This document shows, in pieces, positions 1 through 10,113 of a stretch of 64,000 nt of DNA; within the stretch, counting starts at the first letter, position 1; each line of letters opens with the position of its first letter. This DNA is from Nocardiopsis endophytica. GTDB taxonomy: Bacteria > Actinomycetota > Actinomycetes > Streptosporangiales > Streptosporangiaceae. The stretch is from contig NZ_JAQFWQ010000024.1 of the NCBI RefSeq assembly GCF_027706725.1, forward strand, positions 1-64,000. Reading direction: 5' to 3'. Both the position numbers and the translations under genes were made by a program. The notes below the pieces were generated by a model. The model did not search any database. It was not told the origin of the DNA and saw only the letters and a program-made list of their open reading frames with translations.

Positions 1-4
1 CCCC

Positions 5-70
5 TCGTTGATCTCGGGAGAACGGACGCTAAAACCGGCCCGGTAGGGGCGTTTTCCCCGAGATCAACGA
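5..70. repeat. 66-bp hairpin element, copy 1
   Basis: The outer arms are CGTTGATCTCGGG and its near-complement CCCCGAGATCAACG. The middle is asymmetric but conserved (GACGCTAAAACC, then AGGGGCGTTTT). The same 66-bp unit recurs at 7409-7474, 14410-14475 and 26831-26896. As RNA it would fold into one long imperfect hairpin. Its right end supplies the TGA stop of the minus-strand gene ending at 64. A terminator or a small repeated element are both possible; the length conservation argues for a discrete element. Confidence 0.75.
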
Positions 71-444
71 AGAGGGGCACCAGGGGTGCGGGCGCCACGA
101 GCGCGGGCGGGCACGCGCCTCCAGTACCGCGCCGCCGCCTGGACCACGAGGAACCCGCCGGACGGCAAGCAGCGCCAGGGAACCGCCCGGCTGTCGCCGT
201 CGCCGCCAAGCACGGTGACCACCCGCACGCCTGGCAGCCGACAGCGCTGCCGCACGGGCCGCCGGCCTCTCTTCGTCGCCGCCATCCCGCTCACACTCAG
301 GCGGCCCGGCGCCCGGCCGGGGTCCTTGAGCGGGGTACCAGCGCAGCCGCTCGCCCGGACCGCGAGGAACCCGCCGGACGGCAGGCAGGGCCGGGGAAGT
401 GCCCGGCTGTCGCCGTCGCCGCCCATCACGGTGAGCACGCACAC
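64..444 (-). CDS. Hypothetical protein with internal duplication
   Basis: I do not recognise this protein. It contains two diverged copies of a segment of about 35 residues; both share GGDGDSRA, a Cys, then LPSGGFL. The corresponding DNA repeats lie near 148-268 and 361-483. Third codon positions in this frame are about 90% G or C, which favours real coding. The start is uncertain: the GTG at 444 has no good ribosome site, and an in-frame TAG lies about 60 bases upstream. The TGA stop comes from the terminal CGTTGA of the 66-bp hairpin element. It lies on the same strand as the coiled-coil gene 70 bases upstream. It could be a decayed or non-coding repeat. Confidence 0.35.
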   Translation of the reverse strand: MCVLTVMGGDGDSRALPRPCLPSGGFLAVRASGCAGTPLKDPGRAPGRLSVSGMAATKRGRRPVRQRCRLPGVRVVTVLGGDGDSRAVPWRCLPSGGFLVVQAAARYWRRVPARARGARTPGAPLR

Positions 445-516
445 GCCCGACTGCCGACAGTGCTGCGGCGCGGGTCGACGGCCTCCGCCGGTCCGGGCGC
501 CCTACGTCCGGGCGCC

Positions 517-1347
517 CTACTCGCGGGGACGCCGCCGGGAGCCGTTGGCGCGCTTCCATCCGACGCGGGGGTGCTGGCGCTCCCGGTCTCCTCCGACTCC
601 GCCGGATCCGCCGGACTCCCCGGTGTCCTCGCCGCCTTCGCGCTGGCTCGGGATCGGGCCCGGACCTCCCGCTCGGCGGCCGTCCGCCGGGTGGGGGTGC
701 GCGCCACCCTTGTCAGCGCCACTCCCGGTGCCGCTGTTGCCAGCGTCACTCCCGGCGCCGCCGTTGTCAGCGCCGCCGTTCTCGTCGCTGTTCGCCCGGT
801 GGCGGCCGGCCCGGTGGCCGTTCCCGCCGTTCTCGGAGGCGGCGGCGTGGCCCCCGCCGAGCCGGGTGTCCGGGCCGGTCCCCGCATCCGCCCACCGCAC
901 GGACCGCCCGGGGCGGTCCGGCCGGTCGGCGAAGTCGGGGTATCCCGCGCTGTCGGGGTGGTCGGGACGGCCCGCGGCGTCGGACCGCTCCAGGCGGTCC
1001 GGGCCCTCCGCCGGTGCGGGGACGTCCACCGCCCCGGCTCTGCCCCGGGCGGCCTCGCGTCGGTGGATGCGTTTCAGCCGGCGCCGGAGCCTGCGCGCCA
1101 CGTGGCGGGCACGGTCGCGGTCCTCGCGGCAGTTCCACCAGCGGGCGAACGCCTCCAGCTTCTGCCTCCGGGCCTCGGCCAGCTCGGCCTCCAGGCGCTC
1201 GACCCGCTCCTCCAGCTCACGGTGGGCGCGGTCGTAGTCGCCCAGGACGTCCTGGCACGACCTCTCGTCGGATTCGGCCTTGCGGAGCCGGGCGGCCACG
1301 CCGTCGGCGTGCGCCGCCCCCGCCCGTCCGGTACCAACGAACCACAC
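517..1347 (-). CDS. Coiled-coil protein with disordered C-terminus
   Basis: No family is recognised. Residues about 15-95 are rich in Glu, Arg, Leu and Ala with heptad character (for example RELEERVERLEAELAEARRQ), which predicts a coiled coil. They are followed by a basic stretch. The remaining 170 residues are low-complexity and rich in Gly, Asn, Asp and Pro, probably disordered. There is no signal peptide or membrane segment. The start is taken at a GTG; a second in-frame GTG lies 16 codons downstream. It lies 65 bases downstream of the glycosyltransferase gene on the same strand. The function is unknown. Confidence 0.5.
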   Translation of the reverse strand: MWFVGTGRAGAAHADGVAARLRKAESDERSCQDVLGDYDRAHRELEERVERLEAELAEARRQKLEAFARWWNCREDRDRARHVARRLRRRLKRIHRREAARGRAGAVDVPAPAEGPDRLERSDAAGRPDHPDSAGYPDFADRPDRPGRSVRWADAGTGPDTRLGGGHAAASENGGNGHRAGRHRANSDENGGADNGGAGSDAGNSGTGSGADKGGAHPHPADGRRAGGPGPIPSQREGGEDTGESGGSGGVGGDRERQHPRVGWKRANGSRRRPRE

Positions 1348-1412
1348 ACTCTGGATATGTCCCGCGAACCGGACCTCACATCAGGTTGTGACGCAAAAAC
1401 CACGGAAAGTCA

Positions 1413-2732
1413 TCATGCGGCCGCAACGGTCCGGCGCCGCTCCCCCGTTCCGGCGACCGCGCGCAGCGCCCGGCCGTCCACCGGAGCCCCCGGGCGGCGC
1501 GGTCGCACCGACCGGTAGATCTCCTCGAACCGGTCCAGCGAGCGCCGGTGGTCGTGCGTCATCGCCAGCGCGCGGGACGCCTCCCCCATCGCCGCGCGCC
1601 GGTCCGATCCCAGCACGTCCAGCAGCCGCCCGGCCAGCGCCTCGGCGTCCCCCGGCGGGAAGAGGTAGCCGTTGCCGCCCTCGTCCACCAGGTGCGGCAG
1701 GGCGAGCGCGTCCGCGGCCACCACCGGCAGCCCCGTCGCCATCGCCTCCAGGGTGGCGATGCTCTGCAGCTCGGCCACGCTCCCGATGGCGAACAGGTCC
1801 GCGGCCACGTACACCAGCGGCAGCTCCTCGTCGGGCACGAACCCCAGGAACCGGACCCGGTCGGCCACGCCCAGCTCCTCGGCCAGCCGGGCCAGCTCCG
1901 CCTGGCGCTGGCCGGTCCCGGCCAGGGCGAGTTGGAGGTCGCGGCGGTCCTTCACCAGCGCCAGCGCGCGGATCAGGTCGTCGATGCGCTTCTCCTCGTC
2001 CAGGCGGCCGACGAACACCATCGTCTCCCGGTCCTCCAGCCCGAACCGCTTGCGCACCTCGGCGCGCTCGGCCGGGCGGGGCCGGAACCGCTCCAGGTCG
2101 ATACCGCAGGAGACCGGCTCCACCGGGCGGCTGAACCCCTTGGCCGCCAGCAGGTCGGCCGCGCGGCGGGTCGGCGTGGTCACGTGGTCGGCCTCGTAGG
2201 CCACCCGCACCATGTCCCGCCAGGCCAGGCCGCCCGCGACGCCCTGGAGGGCGTCGGGGATGTGCGCGTGGGCGAACAGGTTGTCCGGCATGAAGTGGTT
2301 GGTGAGCACCACCGGAGCCCCCGACAGGCGCGCCCGCCGCACCGCCGCCCTGCTCACCGTGAAGTGGCTCTGGGCGTGCACGACGTGCGGGGCCAGGCGC
2401 TCGATGATCCGCGCCACGTGCCCGCCCACGCCCATGGGGACGGCGGTGCGCATCGTCGGGTGCACGAGCACCGGGGCCGAGCGCAGCCGGTGCAGCACCA
2501 CGCCGTCCTCGTACTCGATGCCCGGGCGACCCGTCGCCGACGCGCACACCACATGGACGTCGTGGCCGCGTTCGGCCAGCCCGGCGGCCAGCCGGTAGGT
2601 GAAGTACCCCGCCCCGTTGACGTCCGGCGGGTAGGTGTCGGTCGCGATCAGCAGACGCAGGCGGTCAGGCCCCCCGCTCGGTCGGCTGCCCTGGCCGGCG
2701 CTCCCCGGGGTTCTCTCCTTCTTTGCGGTCAT
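1413..2732 (-). CDS. GT4-family glycosyltransferase
   Basis: A 439-residue GT-B fold retaining glycosyltransferase that likely moves a sugar from a nucleotide donor to a lipid or glycan acceptor at the cytoplasmic membrane. The N-terminal Rossmann domain begins LLIATDTYPPDVNGAGYF, typical of the PimB/MgtA group. The donor domain begins VFVGRLDEEKRIDDLI and carries the EX7E motif in AELQSIATLEAMATGLPVV. The acceptor cannot be told from sequence. The ATG at 2732 is chosen because AGGAG sits 7 bases upstream; longer starts lie inside the transporter gene. It overlaps the 3' end of the DMT transporter by 68 bases, so the two are probably co-translated. Confidence 0.85.
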   Translation of the reverse strand: MTAKKERTPGSAGQGSRPSGGPDRLRLLIATDTYPPDVNGAGYFTYRLAAGLAERGHDVHVVCASATGRPGIEYEDGVVLHRLRSAPVLVHPTMRTAVPMGVGGHVARIIERLAPHVVHAQSHFTVSRAAVRRARLSGAPVVLTNHFMPDNLFAHAHIPDALQGVAGGLAWRDMVRVAYEADHVTTPTRRAADLLAAKGFSRPVEPVSCGIDLERFRPRPAERAEVRKRFGLEDRETMVFVGRLDEEKRIDDLIRALALVKDRRDLQLALAGTGQRQAELARLAEELGVADRVRFLGFVPDEELPLVYVAADLFAIGSVAELQSIATLEAMATGLPVVAADALALPHLVDEGGNGYLFPPGDAEALAGRLLDVLGSDRRAAMGEASRALAMTHDHRRSLDRFEEIYRSVRPRRPGAPVDGRALRAVAGTGERRRTVAAA

Positions 2733-3681
2733 CAGGCTGCTCCTGTGCAGATGCGGAGGTGGACAACGGCGAGGCTTCCCCTGCCCCGTGCGCCGGGCGC
2801 CCGCCCGGCGCATGGGTGCCGCGGCGCACCGCGGCCTCCGGGTTCTGGTTCCTGGCCTTGGCCAGCACGGCGATGCCGGCCGCAGCGACGGCGGCGGAGG
2901 CGGTTGCCCCCGCCTGGGCGAGCGGGGTGGTCGGCAGCCCCTCGCCCAGCAGCAGCGCTCCCAGTCCCGCGCCGACCACGGGGTCGGCGACGAGGAGCAC
3001 CGCGTAGGCAGCGGCGAAGTGGCCGGTGCGGTAGGCGTTCTGCATCATCAGGCCGCCGAACAGGGCCACGCCGACGGCGATCGGCGTGAGCCAGCTGACC
3101 ACGGCGGCCGGGTCCTGGACGGCGCCCGCGGCGATCACCCGGGCGATCGCCGACGTCGTCCCCAGCGCGGTCCCGCCCACGGCCGCCAGCAGCACGCCGC
3201 GCGCCCCCGCGCGCAGGTACCGGGCGGCCGCGAAGGCGGCGAAGCCGACGCCCACCACCGTCCCGGCGAGCACCAGCGCGGTGGCGGTGGTCATCTCCGG
3301 CGCTTCGGCGGTGTGCGGGAACAGGGTGATGACCCCCACGAGGCCGACGGTGACCGCCAGCCCGGCGGCGATCTGCCCGGCCCGCACCCGGCGGCGGGTG
3401 AAGAACATGGACAGCACGATCGCGAACAGCAGTCCGGTGACGCCGATCGGCTGGATGATGGTGAGCGGCGCCCCGCTGAGCGCGATCAGGTGCAGGCTGA
3501 CCCCGGCCGCGGCCGCGGCCGTGCCCAGGATCCAGCGCGGGCGCTGGGCCAGGTGCACGAGCAGGCTGAAGCGGGCCACGCTCTTGCCCGGCGCCCGGAC
3601 CGCGTCGCGCTCCTGCAGGGCCGACCCCAGCGCCATGCAGAAGGCGCCGGCCAGGGCGATGAGGACCGATCCGATCAGCAC
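2665..3681 (-). CDS. DMT/EamA-type multi-pass transporter
   Basis: A 338-residue membrane protein with about nine to ten hydrophobic helices in two EamA-like halves. The N-terminal helix reads SVLIALAGAFCMALGSALQE, as in actinobacterial DMT/NIPA-like proteins. The last 60 residues are hydrophilic and rich in Pro and Gly. The substrate is unknown: small metabolites or Mg2+ are possible from the family. The GTG start has AGGGG 6 bases upstream. It is the first gene of a two-gene unit with the overlapping glycosyltransferase, which suggests export or flipping linked to glycan metabolism. That link is inference. Confidence 0.75.
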   Translation of the reverse strand: MLIGSVLIALAGAFCMALGSALQERDAVRAPGKSVARFSLLVHLAQRPRWILGTAAAAAGVSLHLIALSGAPLTIIQPIGVTGLLFAIVLSMFFTRRRVRAGQIAAGLAVTVGLVGVITLFPHTAEAPEMTTATALVLAGTVVGVGFAAFAAARYLRAGARGVLLAAVGGTALGTTSAIARVIAAGAVQDPAAVVSWLTPIAVGVALFGGLMMQNAYRTGHFAAAYAVLLVADPVVGAGLGALLLGEGLPTTPLAQAGATASAAVAAAGIAVLAKARNQNPEAAVRRGTHAPGGRPAHGAGEASPLSTSASAQEQPDDRKEGENPGERRPGQPTERGA

Positions 3682-4401
3682 GGCGGCCCCTCATCCCCCC
3701 GGTGGCGGCGCGCGCGCCGTCCGCCCGGGACGGCGCCCGGGCCGCGCGCGCCCACGGCCCACCCGGCTCCGTCCCGCCGGGCGCTGCGGCACGGCGGGCG
3801 CCGGCCGGCCGCGGCGGGAAGGGCGTGTCCCGAGTCCGACCTCGATCGCACCACGGTGTCCCCCCTCCGTACGGCCGCCGTGCGGCCCACTCGCTCCGTC
3901 GGGGAAAACGCTACGGATGTTCGGCGGCGAAGTGCGATAACGCCACCACCCTGTCCGAGGTGGTGCTCGCCCCACCCCCGAAGGAGCGGCACGCCCCACC
4001 ATGAAACGCGCGGCGCGCCCGCGTCCCCTTTCCCCCGTGCGTACACGCGGCACGGGCCGTACCCGGCCCTGTGTCCTCCGGTCCCTCGCACAGCACCCCC
4101 GGTCCTGCGGTCGGTCAATGCGGTCGGTGTGCTCCTTCCCTGCGCATCACCGAGTAAGGACGCAGGTCCGTCCTCTCCTCCCAAACCTAGATAACCGGCT
4201 TGTCCTTCGCGTCCCTCCGCAGGCGTAGATATAGGGGAAACAGATCGTCAAAAGTCGGTACCCGCCGCGTGCGGCCCACCCGTAAGCCGCCCGACCGTTC
4301 GCCGGCCGCGAGGACCCGTGCGGCGGGGGGTGGGGCGGCGATCTGTCAAGTCGGGGCCCGGCCACCCGCACCGCGCAAGCAGCGCCCAATGTGCAGAATT
4401 A
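3682..4401. other. Intergenic region between divergent genes
   Basis: About 720 bases lie between the DMT transporter and the Lrp-type regulator. Open frames here have no recognisable protein and no SD-supported start. The part from 4190 to 4260 is locally AT-richer and probably holds promoters, but I cannot place one with confidence. Confidence 0.4.
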
Positions 4402-4416
4402 GGGGGAAATTCCCCC
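4402..4416. promoter_or_regulatory. Palindrome upstream of Lrp regulator
   Basis: GGGGGAA-A-TTCCCCC is a perfect 7-bp inverted repeat around one base, 20 bases before the regulator start. The position fits an autoregulatory operator, as is common for Lrp/AsnC genes. This is inference from position and symmetry only. Confidence 0.4.
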
Positions 4417-4435
4417 ACTGGATAGGTGAGCGCCC

Positions 4436-5332
4436 ATGGGCGGCATGGAACTGGACGAGACCGATTCGGCGATCGTGCGCGAACTGAGCGCGGACGGCCG
4501 CCTGCCCTTCGAGACCCTCGCGGGCCGCGTGGGGCTCTCCCGCGCCGCCACGCGCCTGCGGGTGCGACGGATGCAGGAGGCGGGGCGCCTGCGCGTCGTC
4601 GGCATCGTGCACCCCGCCGTCCGCGGGATCACCGCCCGCGCCCAGCTGGCGGTCGCGGTCCGGGGCACCACCGCCGCCGACGTCGCCGCGAAGGTCGCCG
4701 AGCTGCCCGAGTGCCACCGCGCGGAGCTGGCCGCCGGGCGGGCCCCGGTGGTCGCCGAGGTCGCCGGGGGCGACCTGGACCGGCTGACGGCCGCGGTGGA
4801 CCGGGTGCGCCGGGTGGAGGGGGTGGCCGACGTCGACACGGCCGTGTACACCCGGGTGCTCAAGGACCCCTACCTCGCGTCGGCCCCGCCGCCGGAGGCC
4901 TCCCCCGACCAGGTCGACCTGCGCCTGCTGGGGCTCCTGGAACGGGACGGGCGGCTCTCCTTCGCCGAGCTGGCCGGGTACGTGGGGCTGTCCCCGGGGG
5001 CGGTGCGCAGCCGGGTGATGCGGCTGCTGGACGGCCGGGCACTGCGGGTGACGGCGCTGCTGGACCCGGCGACGGCCGGGCAGGGGTGCCACGGGGGGTT
5101 CGCGCTGACGCTGGGGCCGGGGGCCGAGGGGGCGGCCGCGACCGTCGCGTCCTGGGAGGAGACCCGGTTCCTGACCCGCTGCCTGGGCCGGAGCGACCTG
5201 GTGGGGGCGGTCGCGGCGGAGAGCCCCGAGGCGGTGCACGAGGTGCACGAGAGGCTCCGGATGCTGCCCGGGGTGGAGCTGCGCGACACCTGGCTGCGGC
5301 TCGACCGGGTCAAGGACGGCGACGGGGCGTAA
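4436..5332 (+). CDS. Tandem Lrp/AsnC-family regulator
   Basis: A 298-residue protein made of two Lrp/AsnC units. Each unit has an AsnC helix-turn-helix (first at 5-50, LDETDSAIVRELSADGRLPF; second at about 158-205, VDLRLLGLLERDGRLSF) followed by a RAM-like sensory domain. Ordinary Lrp proteins are about 150 residues with one unit, so this is a duplication-fusion, probably forming a pseudo-dimer. It is a cytoplasmic DNA-binding regulator with an unknown ligand. The start may be the ATG at 4436 or 4445. It is transcribed away from the DMT transporter and towards the GT-B-like gene. A palindrome just upstream may be its own operator. Confidence 0.85.
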   Translation: MGGMELDETDSAIVRELSADGRLPFETLAGRVGLSRAATRLRVRRMQEAGRLRVVGIVHPAVRGITARAQLAVAVRGTTAADVAAKVAELPECHRAELAAGRAPVVAEVAGGDLDRLTAAVDRVRRVEGVADVDTAVYTRVLKDPYLASAPPPEASPDQVDLRLLGLLERDGRLSFAELAGYVGLSPGAVRSRVMRLLDGRALRVTALLDPATAGQGCHGGFALTLGPGAEGAAATVASWEETRFLTRCLGRSDLVGAVAAESPEAVHEVHERLRMLPGVELRDTWLRLDRVKDGDGA

Positions 5333-5518
5333 GTGGCGGCGGTTGGCCGGACCCGGCCCTGCGCGTCCCGGCACGTCGGCGCGGCCGTCCTCATCCGGCC
5401 ATGCGCGGGCGGCACGGTCCCCGTCTCACGGTTCGGACGGGGTCGCAGGGGACCGGGGTACTGGGCGGGGCCGTGTGCGCGGTGTCCGGTAGCGTTGTGC
5501 GACGGCGCAGGGCAGGGA

Positions 5519-7345
<1,827 letters not shown>

Positions 7346-7352
7346 GAACCCA

Positions 7353-7589
7353 CGTCGATCTCGGGAGACCCGACGCTAAGAGTCCGCGCGGATGGGCGGT
7401 TGTGCTCGTCGTTGATCTCGGGAGAAACGACGCTTCCGGGCCGGTTTTAGGGGCGCATTTCCCGAGATCAACGACGCAGGAGCGGCGCTCGGCAGCGGAG
7501 TCGGCGAGGCTGGGCGCCCTGCCGCCCGCGCGCCCATCCGCGCGGGTTCTGAAACCGCGCTCGTAGGGGCGTTTCTCCCGAGATCAACG
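7353..7589. repeat. Large outer inverted repeat enclosing a 66-bp element
   Basis: The outer arms match the 66-bp element ends (CGTCGATCTCGGGAGA and CTCCCGAGATCAACG). They extend through a further perfect 15-bp arm, CCGCGCGGATGGGCG at 7384-7398, with its complement at 7531-7545. The space between holds a complete element at 7409-7474. The right end supplies the TGA stop of the minus-strand STAND gene. It lies between convergent genes and may terminate both. Confidence 0.7.
7409..7474. repeat. 66-bp hairpin element, copy 2 (nested)
   Basis: It has the same length and ends as the copies at 5, 14410 and 26831. The core reads AACGACGC, then GGTTTTAGGGGCG, so the stem is closer to perfect than in copy 1. 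It sits in the loop of the outer inverted repeat. Confidence 0.8.
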
Positions 7590-9761
7590 CGGAGTTCGTG
7601 TCAGCGCCTTGATGCGCTCATCGGTGCGGAGGAAGTCGACCCCGCGTCCCAGCTGCTCGTACATCCTCCGGGCCTCGGCCAGCTCCCGAAGCGCGTCGGG
7701 CTTGCGGCCCTGCGCGACGCGCAGCTCCGCGCGCTGGGCGACCACATCGGCGACGCGCCTCCGCGAATCGCTCTCGCGGAACGCCTCCAGCGCCTCGGCC
7801 AGACGGCCCTCGGCCGAGGCGTAGTCCCCCTCGGCCGTATCCAGCTCGGCCAGGGACATCAGGATGCGCCCCTCGTTGTACAGGTCCCTGTCCGGCAGCC
7901 CCTTGACCTCCGACCAGGCGTCCCGCAGCTGCCGCCCCGCTTCCTCGAACGCGCCGAGCCCCTTCAGGATCCGGGCCAGTTTCTGGCGCTCGACCAGGAC
8001 CGCACGGGTGTCTCCGCTCTCGTGGGCGAGCGCGAGCGACCGCTCCTGCTCCTGCCGCGCCCCTGCCGCATCGCCCTTCGCCGCGAGCACCTCCGCCAGC
8101 ATCTCGAAAGCCGTCGACATCAGCAGGGCCTTGTCCTCCGGGGCGGTTCCGGCCCCGGCGTCGCCCGAGGCCTCCTCCACCGCCCGGCGCGCCTGCCCTT
8201 CGGCGTCGTCCAGCCTGTCCCGATCGGCGTCGCTCATCTCCAGGAGCGCGCGGACGAGCTGTGACCGCACCTTGGACACCAGCAGCGGCGGGGCGAGCGC
8301 GGGCCCGGCGTCCCAGCGCGCCTTCTCCAGCACCGGCTCGTGCGTCGAGATGATGTCGTGGAACAGGGAGTCCTTGAAGTACAGGGCCCACAGGACCTGG
8401 CAGAGCCTCAGCCCCCGGTGCGAGCCCGGCCCGTCCTCCTCCGCGGCGAGGTACACCGCCTGTTCCAAGGCGAGCCGTTCCTCCCTCAGCCAGCGCCTCG
8501 CCTCCGCCGCATCCGTGAAGGTACGGGGCTCACCGCGTTCCTCCGCGATCAGGCGGCGTCCGGGCATCACGCGCAGGTGGGCGTCCAGGGCCAGGGAGTG
8601 GCAGGCGGCGCAGTACCGCTGGACGAGCAGGTCGCGCCCCTGGTCACGGTCGAACCCCGCCCAGCGCGCTTCGGCGATCTCGCGAAGGTCGGTGTGCAGG
8701 CGGAAGCGGGAGCCGTCCTCCCCGGGCTCGGCCTCGACCAGTCCGAGGTGCACCAGCGACCGCAGCCGGTCGTCGGTGTCCTCCCGGTCGAGCGCCGATG
8801 CCAGCACTCTGCGCCCCACGGGCCGCCCGGCCAGGGCCAACAGCCCCACGAGCATCCTGTCGGTCGGCCCCAGCGCCTCGTAGGCGGCGTCCGCTGAGTC
8901 CAACGCGTCCTCCTCGCCGGTGGCGGCCGTGCGCCGGTGTTCGAGGGCGGCCCTGCGGACGCCGCGCATCGTGCGGCCATGCCTGTCGAGCAGGTTCCGG
9001 CGCTCGTCGGGGGAGGCGTCCGGCACGCCGAGAGCGCTCAGCTCCATCCCCAGCAGGGTCAGGGCGTCCTTCTCGCTGAGAGGTCCGACCCGCACCGGGC
9101 GGACGTCCAACGCGCCGAAGTCCGGGTGGCGGACGGTGTCGCCGCCGGCGCCGCCGACGACCACGACGATGCTCCCGCGCGCCCCCGGCAACAGGCGCTC
9201 GACATCGCGCGCGCTGCGCGGGTTCTCCACGATCAATGCGAGGGGCCCCTGGTCGCGTGTGATCGCCCGGAACAGGGACGACGGGTCGGTGCCGAGCATC
9301 TCGTCCGGTACGCCCATGTCGCGCAGCAGCTCCTGGAGGGCCCTGCGGACCGGGAGAAAGCCCAGGTTCACGGTCCTGGCGACGCGCTCACGTCCCGGGG
9401 CGGGCCGCGCCAGCCAGTCGCCGCACATCAGGCGCGCCGTCGCCGTCAGGCCGCTCCCCGATTCGCCGTGCACGCGGAAGACCGCCACCGGTGACGCCCG
9501 GGGCCGCCAGCCCTCCCAGAGTTGGAGCGCGCGCCGCTCGGCATCGGGGTGCCAGCCCTGGAACGGCGGCGCGGCGAGATCCGTATCCCGCCCCAGCCGG
9601 TACACGGCCCTGCGCCCCCGGTCGTCGACGACCTTCAGATGGAATCCCCCGTTGACGGTGCCCGCCTGGACGACGGTCCCCGTCACGCCGACCGCGTTGT
9701 TCCATGCGCCGCCCGCGAGCGCTCCACCGGGGTCGGGGCTGCTGTCGTCGATCGGGGTCAT
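7584..9761 (-). CDS. STAND/TPR protein with RHIM-like amyloid motif and altered P-loop
   Basis: A 725-residue cytoplasmic protein. Residues about 19-43 contain NNAVGVTGTVVQAGTVNGGF, which resembles the bacterial RHIM-related (PP) amyloid motif with its V-Q-A-G core. A nucleotide-binding-like domain follows. Its P-loop position reads HGESGSGLTATARL, with Leu where Lys is expected, so ATP binding is doubtful. A winged-helix/ARC2-like region spans about 250-400, then alpha-helical TPR repeats to the end (for example DAAGARQEQERSLALAHES). Such proteins act as signalling switches or defence sensors in the families known. No effector gene with a matching motif is adjacent. A weak TAGGGT at 9808-9813 on this strand may be its -10. 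The last codon pair, CGT TGA, derives from the hairpin element. Confidence 0.7.
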   Translation of the reverse strand: MTPIDDSSPDPGGALAGGAWNNAVGVTGTVVQAGTVNGGFHLKVVDDRGRRAVYRLGRDTDLAAPPFQGWHPDAERRALQLWEGWRPRASPVAVFRVHGESGSGLTATARLMCGDWLARPAPGRERVARTVNLGFLPVRRALQELLRDMGVPDEMLGTDPSSLFRAITRDQGPLALIVENPRSARDVERLLPGARGSIVVVVGGAGGDTVRHPDFGALDVRPVRVGPLSEKDALTLLGMELSALGVPDASPDERRNLLDRHGRTMRGVRRAALEHRRTAATGEEDALDSADAAYEALGPTDRMLVGLLALAGRPVGRRVLASALDREDTDDRLRSLVHLGLVEAEPGEDGSRFRLHTDLREIAEARWAGFDRDQGRDLLVQRYCAACHSLALDAHLRVMPGRRLIAEERGEPRTFTDAAEARRWLREERLALEQAVYLAAEEDGPGSHRGLRLCQVLWALYFKDSLFHDIISTHEPVLEKARWDAGPALAPPLLVSKVRSQLVRALLEMSDADRDRLDDAEGQARRAVEEASGDAGAGTAPEDKALLMSTAFEMLAEVLAAKGDAAGARQEQERSLALAHESGDTRAVLVERQKLARILKGLGAFEEAGRQLRDAWSEVKGLPDRDLYNEGRILMSLAELDTAEGDYASAEGRLAEALEAFRESDSRRRVADVVAQRAELRVAQGRKPDALRELAEARRMYEQLGRGVDFLRTDERIKALTRTPR

Positions 9762-10086
9762 CGAAGCCTTCCTGAGGGGTCGCGGCGGCCCGGCCGATGC
9801 CGGGAAACCCTATCCTCCCGGCCTTCCCGCGCCCGGACGCGCCGCACCGCGGTGTCCCGTTCCGGCCGCGACCGGCCACGACCGACCGGAGACGGCCGGG
9901 GCCGACGGGGCCCAGGGCCTGTCCAGCGGGGGCCCAGCGGGGCGCGGCGGGGACGGCCGACTCCGGCGTCGCGCGGCCCTCGACACGCGCCTGGAGCGGC
10001 CCGGTCCGCCCTCCGACCCGCCTTCCGACCTGCCCACCCCCGACCCGTGCGCCTCCGGGCCGCCGCGTGGCACGATGGCACCAGTC
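9762..10086. other. Intergenic region between divergent genes
   Basis: The region holds the presumed promoters of the STAND gene (leftward) and the hexosaminidase gene (rightward). I see no convincing coding frame or structured RNA. Confidence 0.4.
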
Positions 10087-10102
10087 ACTGGTCTAGACCG
10101 AT
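10087..10102. promoter_or_regulatory. DasR-type operator (dre)
   Basis: ACTGGTCTAGACCGAT closely matches the DasR-responsive element built around TGGTCTAGACCA. It ends 11 bases before the hexosaminidase start, where a bound repressor would block transcription. DasR is known to control N-acetylglucosamine use in actinomycetes and is released by aminosugar phosphates. Confidence 0.85.
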
Positions 10103-10113
10103 GAGGAGCCTCC

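Noticed and set aside
86-1518. Long plus-strand open frames opposite the first minus-strand genes
   Set aside because: Composition is Arg/Pro/Ser shadow; the minus frames have better third-position GC and a coiled coil.
3675-4184. Minus-strand open frame in the gap before the Lrp gene
   Set aside because: No ribosome site, no recognisable domain, and Arg/Gly-rich shadow composition.
5333-5518. Earlier GTG start for the GT-B-like gene directly after the Lrp stop
   Set aside because: The added residues are Arg/Pro/Gly-rich and unlike a protein N-terminus.
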